From Microbacterium sp. p3-SID336 (GTDB taxonomy: Bacteria; Actinomycetota; Actinomycetes; Actinomycetales; Microbacteriaceae): a DNA stretch of 37,087 nt. The position numbers were made by a program, and so were the translations under genes. The stretch is taken from contig NZ_JALXPE010000039.1 of the NCBI RefSeq assembly GCF_025143365.1, forward strand, positions 1 to 37,087, given 5' to 3'. This document shows positions 29,598 through 35,866 of this stretch, in pieces; position 1 is the first letter of the stretch; every line of letters begins with the position of its first letter. The notes below the pieces were generated by a model. It ran no database searches. It was not told the origin of the DNA and was given only the letters and a program-made list of their open reading frames with translations.

Positions 29598-30409
29598 TCA
29601 GCAGCCGCTTCGAACGGGTGATGAACTACGCGATCCTCACCGCCTTCGCCGCCGCCGTGCTCATCCCGCTCGGGGTGCTCGTGCTGACGGCCCTCAGCCC
29701 GAGCAAGACCGGGAAGATCTCGCTCACGGACTTCCGGTGGGACAACTTCGTCACCGCGTGGGTGCAGACCGATTTCGGGCGGCACCTCGCGGTCAGCGCG
29801 GGCATCACGGTGGCGACCGTGGTGATCGTGGTCGTGATCACGCCCGCCGCCGCCTATGCCCTGTCGCTGCTGAAGGCGCCCGGTCACCGGTGGGTGTTCC
29901 CGCTGATGCTGGTCGGGCTGCTGATCCCGTTGGAGGGCATCATCGTGCCGCTCTACTTCAACCTGCGCGACGCGGGGCTGACCGGTTCGCCGATCAGCCT
30001 GGTCGTCGCGCACGTGGGGCTGAGCACGAGCTTCGGCGTGTTCTGGATGCGGGCGTCGTTCCGTGCCGTGCCCGGTGCGCTCGTGGAGTCCGCGAAGCTC
30101 GACGGCGCGGGCGACCTGCGCACGCTGATCAGCGTGCTGCTGCCGATCCTGAATCCGGCGATCGTGACGCTGGCGCTGCTGACGTTCATGTCCACGTGGA
30201 ACGACTACTTCATCGCCTTCGTCCTGATCAACGACCCGGAGATGCTGCCGGTGACCGTGTCCCTCGGGTCGTTCGCGACGCGTACCACGAACGAGGACAA
30301 CCTCATGGCGGCCGCCGCGATCCTCGTCGCGACGCCGATTGTAATCCTCTACCTGATCTTCCAGCGCCGCTTCATCGCCGGCGTGCTGTCCGGCGCCCTC
30401 AAGGGCTGA
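29594..30409 (+). CDS. ABC sugar transporter permease (MalG/UgpE type)
   Basis: A 271-residue permease with six helices. The EAA loop is VESAKLDGAGDLRTLISVLLPILNP, followed by the typical LTFMSTWNDYFIAFVLINDPEMLPVTVSLG segment. The ATG at 29594 overlaps the previous stop (ATGA) and has GAGGAGGG just upstream. It is the second channel subunit of the glycan importer and the last gene of the operon; a 13-bp GC hairpin ends transcription about 40 nt downstream. Confidence 0.94.
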   Translation: MISSRFERVMNYAILTAFAAAVLIPLGVLVLTALSPSKTGKISLTDFRWDNFVTAWVQTDFGRHLAVSAGITVATVVIVVVITPAAAYALSLLKAPGHRWVFPLMLVGLLIPLEGIIVPLYFNLRDAGLTGSPISLVVAHVGLSTSFGVFWMRASFRAVPGALVESAKLDGAGDLRTLISVLLPILNPAIVTLALLTFMSTWNDYFIAFVLINDPEMLPVTVSLGSFATRTTNEDNLMAAAAILVATPIVILYLIFQRRFIAGVLSGALKG

Positions 30410-30446
30410 CCCCGCACGGCGGTGGGGTGACGGGGTCTCGCTCGCG

Positions 30447-30479
30447 GATGCGGCGGTGCTGTCACGGCACCGCCGCATC
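30447..30479. terminator. Strong GC hairpin terminator between convergent genes
   Basis: GATGCGGCGGTGC (30447-30459) pairs perfectly over 13 bp with 30467-30479, with a 7-nt loop TGTCACG. It sits in the gap between the permease and the convergent epoxide hydrolase and is probably shared by both. There is no T-tract. Confidence 0.8.
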
Positions 30480-30491
30480 ACTGTGGACTGA

Positions 30492-31658
30492 TCAGTCCAA
30501 GGAGCGGAAGAACGCGCGGACGTCGTCCACGAGGATCTCGGGCTCCTCGAGAGCCGCGAAGTGGCCGCCGCGCGACTCGACGTCGGTCCAGCGTACGATC
30601 CGGTTCGCCTTCTCCTCGGCGAACCGCAGGCCTACATCGTGCGCGAACACGATGACCGCGGTGGGGACACCTGAGCTCTCCGGTACGGCGCCCCAGCCGG
30701 CATCCTGCGCGTAGCCGACGTAGGCGGCCGTCCCACCGCTCGCGGTGAACCAGTACAGTGCGGCGTTCTCGAACAGGAAGCGCTCGCCCACGATCTCGGC
30801 GGCCGGTCGGTCGGCCGGATGCGTCCACTCCTGGAGCTTGTCGAGAATCCAGGCGAACTGCGCCACCGGGCTGTCGGCGAGCATCGCGCCGATCAGGGCC
30901 GGCCTGGTCGACTGGATCGAGATGTAGCCGAACTCCTTCTGCATGAAGGTGGCGACCCGGCGCAGTCGATCCTGCTCCAGCGGCGTGAGCGATCGTGCGG
31001 TCTCCTCGTCGACCTGACCGACGAAGGATCCGAGGGAGCCGTTGGCGTGCACGCCGATCACCCGATCGGGGGCCAGGCGTCCCAGCTCCGGAGCGACGCC
31101 GGCGCCCATGTCGCCGCCCTGCACGGCGAAGCGGTCGTAGCCGAGTCGCGTCATGAGCTCGAGCATCACCGCGGCGATGTCGCCGCGCTTCCAGTCGGCG
31201 CCCACCAGCGGCATCGAGAAGCCGAAGCCGGGGTGGGAGGGGATCACGACGTCGAACGCGTCGGTGGCCTCCCCGCCGTGGGCGACCGGGTCGGTGAGCG
31301 GACCGATCAGTCCCTCGAACTCCAGGAAGGACCCGGGCCACCCGTGCATCAGCAGCAGGGGAGTGGCACCGGGGTGCGGGGAGCGGACATGCACGGCGTG
31401 GATGTTCTGGCCCTCGATGTTCGTGATGACCTGCGGGTAGGCGTTCAGGCGCTCCTCCGTGGCGCGCCAGTCGTGCGCGGCCCAGTCGGCCACGAGGCCG
31501 TGCAGCTCGGCGGAGGGGATGCCGGTGCTGCGATCGTCGATCGGCAGCGGCTCGGCGAACCGCGCCGAGGTGAGGCGGGAACGGAGATCCCGCACGGCGT
31601 CTTCGGCGATCTCCATGCGGAAGGGCTGGACCCGGGGGTCTGCGGTGGTGATGTTCAT
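30492..31658 (-). CDS. Epoxide hydrolase with EHN domain
   Basis: A 388-residue alpha/beta hydrolase of the microsomal epoxide hydrolase type. The N-terminal EHN region reads VQPFRMEIAEDAVRDLRSRLTSARFAEPLP. The oxyanion motif is HGWPGSFLEFEGLIGPL, the nucleophile Asp lies in VQGGDMGAG, and the charge-relay His is in RGGHFAALEEPEILVDDVRAFF. It opens epoxides to diols; juvenile-hormone-like or xenobiotic substrates cannot be separated by sequence. The ATG at 31658 has a GGAG 9 nt upstream and another closer; the region before it reads poorly as protein. It is divergent from a WYL regulator across a perfect inverted repeat. Confidence 0.9.
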   Translation of the reverse strand: MNITTADPRVQPFRMEIAEDAVRDLRSRLTSARFAEPLPIDDRSTGIPSAELHGLVADWAAHDWRATEERLNAYPQVITNIEGQNIHAVHVRSPHPGATPLLLMHGWPGSFLEFEGLIGPLTDPVAHGGEATDAFDVVIPSHPGFGFSMPLVGADWKRGDIAAVMLELMTRLGYDRFAVQGGDMGAGVAPELGRLAPDRVIGVHANGSLGSFVGQVDEETARSLTPLEQDRLRRVATFMQKEFGYISIQSTRPALIGAMLADSPVAQFAWILDKLQEWTHPADRPAAEIVGERFLFENAALYWFTASGGTAAYVGYAQDAGWGAVPESSGVPTAVIVFAHDVGLRFAEEKANRIVRWTDVESRGGHFAALEEPEILVDDVRAFFRSLD

Positions 31659-31677
31659 GACTCCATGCTCCGCAGGT

Positions 31678-31700
31678 ATCCGGTCATGATATGACCGGAT
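31678..31700. promoter_or_regulatory. Perfect 10-3-10 inverted repeat between epoxide hydrolase and WYL regulator
   Basis: ATCCGGTCAT (31678-31687), a GAT spacer and the exact reverse complement (31691-31700). It is 20 nt from each start codon, so a bound dimer would block both genes. It is the probable site of the WYL regulator. Confidence 0.8.
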
Positions 31701-31719
31701 CTTCGAAGAGGATGGAGGC

Positions 31720-32709
31720 ATGACCAGGACGACAGGACGCACCCTCGCCCTCCTCTCCCTGCTGCAGGTGCGCCGGGAGTGGAGCGGGGCCGAGCTGCGC
31801 GAGCGTCTCGAAGTGAGCGACCGCACCTTGCGCCGCGACATCGACGATCTCCGCGAGCTCGGCTACGGAATCGAGGCGACACGTGGTCGACACGGCGGCT
31901 ATCGCCTGGGCGCGGGCGCCGAGGTGCCGCCGCTCGCCCTCGCGGCCGACGAATCGGTGGCGATCGCCGTGGGACTGAGAGCCGCGGCGACGAGCGTCGT
32001 GACCGGCATGGAGGATGCCGCCGCGCGAGCGCTCGCGAAGCTGGAGCAGTCCCTGTCGCCCTCCACGCGGCGGCAGATCGTCGAGGTCGAACGCGCCATG
32101 GTCCCGCTCATGCAGGGCCCGAGCGACATCGACTTCGACGTGGTGACGACGGTGGCCGCGGCGATCTCCGCGCGTCGGCGTGCGCGGGTGGACTACACGC
32201 GCCACGACGGCGTGGAGGTGATGCGGATCATCGAGGCCCATCGGATCGTGCACACGGCCGAGCGCTGGTACCTCGTCGCGTGGGACGTGGAGCGGCAGGC
32301 CTGGCGCACGCTGCGCGTCGACCGTCTGCGCCGCCCGGTGATGCTCCGCGACGAGTTCCCGCGGCGCGACATCCCCGACGAGGCGCTGCGGCAGTTCACG
32401 ACGCACAGCATCACGACCGCTCCCTACCCCGTGCGGGCTCGGCTCCGCATGCGCGCGCCGGCCGAGGTCGTCTCGCGACACTTCGCGGCGACCGTGGCCG
32501 AGGTCGTGGACGACGGGGCGGGCGGCAGCATCCTGACGGCCGGGTCGCGGACCCCGGAGGAGTTCGCCCTCTACATCGGCATGAGCGGCATCGCGTTCGA
32601 GGTGATCGAGGGAGACGAGCTTCGGGAGGCGCTGCGGGCGCTCGCCGATAGGTTCGCGCGGGCGGCGGGATCGGAACCCCGGCGTGGCGGGCCGGCATCG
32701 GGGCGCTGA
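31720..32709 (+). CDS. WYL-domain transcriptional regulator
   Basis: A 329-residue regulator of the YafY/PafBC-like group. The N-terminal DeoR-type helix-turn-helix is clear (RTLALLSLLQVRREWSGAELRERLEVSDRTLRRDIDDLRELGYGIEATRGRHGGYRLGAG). The WYL domain appears at about residues 145-215 (ISARRRARVDYTRHDGVEVMRIIEAHRIVHTAERWYLVAWDVERQAWRTLRVDRL), with the WYLVAWD core, then a C-terminal WCX-like part. It is divergent from the epoxide hydrolase, with a perfect inverted repeat between. WYL domains sense nucleic-acid or small-molecule ligands; the effector here is unknown. GAGG lies 8 nt before the ATG, within GAGGATGGAGGC. Confidence 0.92.
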   Translation: MTRTTGRTLALLSLLQVRREWSGAELRERLEVSDRTLRRDIDDLRELGYGIEATRGRHGGYRLGAGAEVPPLALAADESVAIAVGLRAAATSVVTGMEDAAARALAKLEQSLSPSTRRQIVEVERAMVPLMQGPSDIDFDVVTTVAAAISARRRARVDYTRHDGVEVMRIIEAHRIVHTAERWYLVAWDVERQAWRTLRVDRLRRPVMLRDEFPRRDIPDEALRQFTTHSITTAPYPVRARLRMRAPAEVVSRHFAATVAEVVDDGAGGSILTAGSRTPEEFALYIGMSGIAFEVIEGDELREALRALADRFARAAGSEPRRGGPASGR

Positions 32710-32721
32710 CCGGCCCGGCCA

Positions 32722-32967
32722 TCAGTGGTCGCGGGAGCGTCGACGGGTGATCCCGGTGTACAGCTGCAGCAGGCGCGGCACGATGACGTAGACGGCGAGG
32801 GGGATGATGACCACGGTCAGCGCGAGCGCCCGGAGGACGGGGTGCCATCCCTCCGCGAACGAGCCGAGCAGCATCAGCCCGATGGTGACGAGCGGGAAGA
32901 TCGCGACCCACGTGAGCGCGGCGCGGACGTGGATCGAGGGGAGTGGTGCGGGTGGGCGAGAGGACAT
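32722..32967 (-). CDS. Small two-helix membrane protein
   Basis: An 81-residue protein with two hydrophobic helices (ALTWVAIFPLVTIGLMLLGSF and LRALALTVVIIPLAVYVIVPRLLQL) and a basic end. The phrase IFPLVT...LRALALTVVIIPL..YVIVPRL resembles the membrane tail of COG3224-type antibiotic-biosynthesis-monooxygenase-like proteins, here without the enzymatic part; I would not assign a function. The ATG at 32967 follows CAGGAG with 5-6 nt spacing. It is divergent from a TetR gene, and that gene's operator overlaps this gene's -35, so it is a probable target. Confidence 0.75.
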   Translation of the reverse strand: MSSRPPAPLPSIHVRAALTWVAIFPLVTIGLMLLGSFAEGWHPVLRALALTVVIIPLAVYVIVPRLLQLYTGITRRRSRDH

Positions 32968-32996
32968 GCGGACTCCTGAACGGTCGGTTTCTCTGC

Positions 32997-33054
32997 ACGG
33001 TAATCGCTGGCGGGTCAAATCGCAACCAACTGGTTGGTTTGTTATGCTGACGGC
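32997..33054. promoter_or_regulatory. TetR operator and divergent promoters
   Basis: AACCAAC (33024-33030), TG, then GTTGGTT (33033-33039) is a perfect 7-2-7 palindrome. On the minus strand TTGCGA (complement of 33020-33025), 17 nt and TACCGT (complement of 32997-33002) serve the small membrane protein. On the plus strand TATGCT (33043-33048) ends 6 nt before the tetR ATG. The operator overlaps the minus -35 and abuts the plus -10. Confidence 0.75.
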
Positions 33055-33660
33055 ATGGCTTGGGACACCCACCGCACACGACGACTGCTGCTGGAGGCCG
33101 CGACCGAGGAGTTCAGCGCGCGAGGCCTCGCCGGCGGCCGCGTGGACCGGATCGCCGAGCAGGCGGGGATCAACAAGCAGCGCATCTACCGGTACTTCGG
33201 CAGCAAGACCGAGCTCTTCGACGAGGTCGTGGCGCAGGAGATGGTCCGAGTCATGGCCCTCATCCCGATCGACGGCAGCGGGCGGGAGGCCGTGCTGTCC
33301 TACGCCCGCCGCATGATCGCGCACCACCGGCGGGATCGGGTGCTCGCACGCCTGCTGTTCTGGGAGAGCCTCGAAGAGCGCCCGCCGACGACCTCCGCCG
33401 AGCGCCTCGACCTCAGCGGGGACAAGGTCGCCGCGCTCGCCGCCGCCGTTCCGGGGTTGAGTCGGACGCAGGCGGCGGAGCTCGTGTTCCTGATCGTGAC
33501 CCTCGCGTGCGGCAGTCCGATCCTCCACAACGTCGACCGGCAGCTCGTCGGCGCGGAGCCCGACCTTGCGCCCCGGACCGAGCTCATGATCGCCGCCGTG
33601 GGTGCGGCGCTCGACACGGCCCTCGCCACCGGAGGAGCAGCGACGCCCGACGACGAGTGA
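33055..33660 (+). CDS. TetR-family transcriptional regulator
   Basis: A 201-residue repressor. The helix-turn-helix is at about residues 8-55 (RLLLEAATEEFSARGLAGGRVDRIAEQAGINKQRIYRYFGSKTELFDEVV). The ligand domain is helical and includes FLIVTLACGSPILHNVDRQLVG. The ATG at 33055 is chosen over a frame that runs further upstream because it lies 6 nt after a TATGCT hexamer and matches the usual family N-terminus (AWDTHRTRRLLLEA). The palindrome just upstream predicts autorepression and repression of the divergent small membrane protein. Confidence 0.93.
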   Translation: MAWDTHRTRRLLLEAATEEFSARGLAGGRVDRIAEQAGINKQRIYRYFGSKTELFDEVVAQEMVRVMALIPIDGSGREAVLSYARRMIAHHRRDRVLARLLFWESLEERPPTTSAERLDLSGDKVAALAAAVPGLSRTQAAELVFLIVTLACGSPILHNVDRQLVGAEPDLAPRTELMIAAVGAALDTALATGGAATPDDE

Positions 33661-33749
33661 GGGCGTGCGGGCGGGGCGCGCGGAGCCGGCTCACCCCGCG
33701 CGGATGAGCGGGCCACGAACGCTCCGTCGCATCCGCCCAGACTGAGCGC

Positions 33750-34376
33750 ATGGACGAGCCCCCCGTCACGTCGCCCCCGCGCACCCGGCTGCTGGATCTC
33801 GTCACAGTGCTGCTGCTCTCCGTCACGGCCGTGCTCACCGCCTGGTGCGGGTTCGAGGCATCGAAGTGGGGCGGCGAGATGTCGATCGCGTTCAGCCAGG
33901 CCTCGAGCGCGCGCGTCCAGGCCGCGGCAGCGGAGTCGACCGCACAGGCCGCGCGCCAATACGACCTCACGATCTACACCGAGTGGGTACTGGCGGAGGC
34001 CGACGGGCGCGACGAGCTCGTGTCGTTCATCGAGGAGCGTTTCACCGACGAGTTCCGGGTCGCGTTCGACGCCTGGATCGCAGAGGGGAGGCAGTCGCTT
34101 GGTCCGTTCGCCATGGACGAGTACGTGCCGCCCGGCACGGAGGAGGCCGCCGAGCTGCACGCCAGGGCTGATGCGAGGTTCGACGAGGCGCTGGCGAACA
34201 ACCAGCGCGGCGACGACTACTCCCTCCTGACGGTGCTGTTCGCCCTCGTCCTGTTCTTCGCCGCGCTCTCGCAGAACCAGCGCGCCACCTGGCGACGGCT
34301 GACCTTCCTCGGGCTCGGACTCGTGCTCGGACTCGCGGGTGTCGTCGTCCTCGCCACCTTCCCGATCAAGATCTGA
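33750..34376 (+). CDS. Uncharacterised membrane protein with AWCGFEASKWGG motif
   Basis: A 208-residue protein. Helix 1 is at about 14-38 (LLDLVTVLLLSVTAVLTAWCGFEASKWGG). A polar region of about 110 residues follows, rich in Ala and acidic residues (SSARVQAAAAESTAQAARQYDLTIYTEWVLAEADGRDEL) and probably helical or coiled. Two helices finish the protein (YSLLTVLFALVLFFAALS and FLGLGLVLGLAGVVVLATFPIKI). Similar AWxGFxxxKW proteins occur as uncharacterised DUF4337-like membrane proteins; function unknown. CAGACT ends 6 nt before the ATG, with no ribosome site. The stop lies within the convergent nuclease gene, overlapping by 11 bp. Confidence 0.8.
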   Translation: MDEPPVTSPPRTRLLDLVTVLLLSVTAVLTAWCGFEASKWGGEMSIAFSQASSARVQAAAAESTAQAARQYDLTIYTEWVLAEADGRDELVSFIEERFTDEFRVAFDAWIAEGRQSLGPFAMDEYVPPGTEEAAELHARADARFDEALANNQRGDDYSLLTVLFALVLFFAALSQNQRATWRRLTFLGLGLVLGLAGVVVLATFPIKI

Positions 34377-35199
34377 GATAGGCGTCGACCAGGAGCGAGC
34401 CCCGGATCTCGCGGAACCGGTCGATGAGGCGGTCGATCCCGGCCTTCCCGAGCGAGGACAGCCGCAGGTCGAACGGGCCGAGGGGCTCCAGCGCGCCCGT
34501 GCGGAGACGCACGACCTCCCAGCCCGCTCCGCGCAGGGCGCGGTCCTTGCGGCGATCCGCCTCCTCCTGACGCCCCACGTGTTCCAGCCCGTGCCGCCCG
34601 ACCGTGTCGTACTCGACCGCGATCCGCAGCTCGGGCAGCACGATGTCCGGCCACACCTCGGTGTGACGGAAGAACGGCCGAGCGACCTTCACGGCGTTGA
34701 GGCCCTCGGTCACGGTCAGCCGCGCGGCCAGCGCCTGATGCAGACGGCCCTCCGCCGCCGAGGCCGGCTTCGGCGCGCACACGCTGCGGAACGCGGTGCC
34801 CTTCGGCACGTCAGGGGTCTTCGTGCACAGCGGGGGCGCGGCCGGACGCGGCCGTGACGGCAGGGCGCGCGGCTCGCCCAGGACGACCGGCTGCGGTCTC
34901 GCCAGGGCGGAGCACTCCGGACACCACGCGGACCGGCGTCGCACGCGCCCTGGGCGCTCGCGCTGCTCGGCGGGGGTCGCCGCGAACCGGTGGCCGACCG
35001 CGCACTCCCAGCACAGCAGGACGTCGGCGGCGAGCGGGACCTGGGAGAGGGCGATGCCGTGGTTGAGCTCGGGGTGGTACTGACGGATGAGCTCGGGGTA
35101 GGCCGCCCACGCCGCACGGTACGTGCCGACGGGGTACGGCACGGCGACCCCGCGCGAGAACTGTCGTCGCGCCCACCACTGCTGCACCGGCTCTGCCAC
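34366..35199 (-). CDS. Zinc-ribbon protein with Vsr/DUF559-like nuclease domain
   Basis: A 277-residue predicted nuclease. The N-terminal part (WWARRQFSRGVAVPYPVGTYRAAWAAYPELIRQYHPELN) precedes a zinc-ribbon module with Cys63, Cys66, His70 and Cys93, Cys96 (CWEC...GH...CPEC). The C-terminal domain has Glu150, Asp185 (WPDIVLPEL), Glu196-x-Asp198 (VEYDTVGRHG) and RRKDRALRGAGWEVVRLR, the pattern of Vsr and DUF559 endonuclease-like folds. The likely role is binding and cutting DNA, perhaps in repair, but no partner gene is adjacent. The start is uncertain: GTG 35199 lies 7 nt after TACCGT (leaderless), while ATG 35229 has AGGAGG 11 nt upstream. It overlaps the convergent gene by 11 bp. Confidence 0.8.
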   Translation of the reverse strand: MAEPVQQWWARRQFSRGVAVPYPVGTYRAAWAAYPELIRQYHPELNHGIALSQVPLAADVLLCWECAVGHRFAATPAEQRERPGRVRRRSAWCPECSALARPQPVVLGEPRALPSRPRPAAPPLCTKTPDVPKGTAFRSVCAPKPASAAEGRLHQALAARLTVTEGLNAVKVARPFFRHTEVWPDIVLPELRIAVEYDTVGRHGLEHVGRQEEADRRKDRALRGAGWEVVRLRTGALEPLGPFDLRLSSLGKAGIDRLIDRFREIRGSLLVDAYLRS

Positions 35200-35248
35200 G
35201 CACCAGACGGTAGCCCGCGGCACCGACATCCACACCGCACCCTCCTGG

Positions 35249-35260
35249 TATCGTGCGGCC
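35249..35260 (+). promoter_or_regulatory. Leaderless-type -10 of the 35261 membrane-protein gene
   Basis: TATCGT (35249-35254) is followed by exactly 6 nt and the ATG. On the opposite strand TACCGT (complement of 35207-35212) serves the nuclease in the same way. No clear -35 on either strand. Confidence 0.5.
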
Positions 35261-35788
35261 ATGTCGCAGGAGCAGCAGCGCCAGCCCACGCCCGCGGAGG
35301 AGGCCGCGCTCGATCCGGCGGCGATCAAGGAGCGCGTCTACGCGACCTTCACCGGTCTCGCGATCGTGCTCGTGCAGTACGCGAACGTCGCGCACACGAG
35401 CGCGGTGCGTGCAACGGTCACGCTCCTGATCGGCATCGTGGCCATCGCCTTCGCCGGATTCGTGGCCGACCTGCTCGCACACGTGGCCGTCCATGCAGGC
35501 TTCCCCGACCGCCACCAGCTCGCGCGCATGCTCGGCCTGACCGGCACGGCGATCGCCTCCGCCGCGATCCCGCTGCTGGCCCTCCTGATGGCGGTGTTCG
35601 ACTGGATCGACCTGTCCACGGCGCTCATGATCGCGTCCATCGCGTACGTCGTGATCCTCGGCGTGATCGGATTCTTCGCCGTGCGTCGCACCAAGGCGCC
35701 CTGGTGGAAGCAGACCATCGCCCTGGGCATCCTCGTCGCCCTCGGCGCGCTGGTCATCGTGATCCAGCAGCTCGCGCACGGCCACTGA
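35261..35788 (+). CDS. Uncharacterised four-helix membrane protein
   Basis: A 175-residue protein. A charged N-terminal stretch (SQEQQRQPTPAEEAALDPAAIKERV) is followed by four hydrophobic helices: YATFTGLAIVLVQYANVAH, TVTLLIGIVAIAFAGFVADLLAH, IASAAIPLLALLMAVF and ASIAYVVILGVIGFFAV, plus a last one, TIALGILVALGALVIVIQQLA. The loop HVAVHAGFPDRHQLARML is polar and His-rich. I do not recognise a family. It is divergent from the nuclease gene, with about 60 nt between starts, so co-regulation is possible. The ATG at 35261 is placed by the TATCGT hexamer 6 nt upstream. A 14-bp tandem repeat begins at its stop codon. Confidence 0.8.
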   Translation: MSQEQQRQPTPAEEAALDPAAIKERVYATFTGLAIVLVQYANVAHTSAVRATVTLLIGIVAIAFAGFVADLLAHVAVHAGFPDRHQLARMLGLTGTAIASAAIPLLALLMAVFDWIDLSTALMIASIAYVVILGVIGFFAVRRTKAPWWKQTIALGILVALGALVIVIQQLAHGH

Positions 35789-35827
35789 CGCACGGCCGGT
35801 GACGCACGGCCGGTGACGCACGGCCGG
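35786..35827. repeat. 14-bp tandem repeat, three copies, starting at a stop codon
   Basis: TGACGCACGGCCGG at 35786-35799, 35800-35813 and 35814-35827 are identical. The first copy starts with the TGA stop of the membrane-protein gene, and a degenerate copy (GCGCACGGCCAC) precedes it inside the coding end. The array lies between two convergent genes. Confidence 0.92.
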
Positions 35828-35866
35828 TGCCGATGCTGAGTGCGCCTGCGACCGGCTCCGGGGCGG

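Noticed and set aside
31655..31666. A three-codon upstream frame (ATGGAGTCATGA) overlapping the epoxide hydrolase start
   Set aside because: It is too short to judge and its GGAG is more simply part of the hydrolase ribosome site. Probably coincidence.
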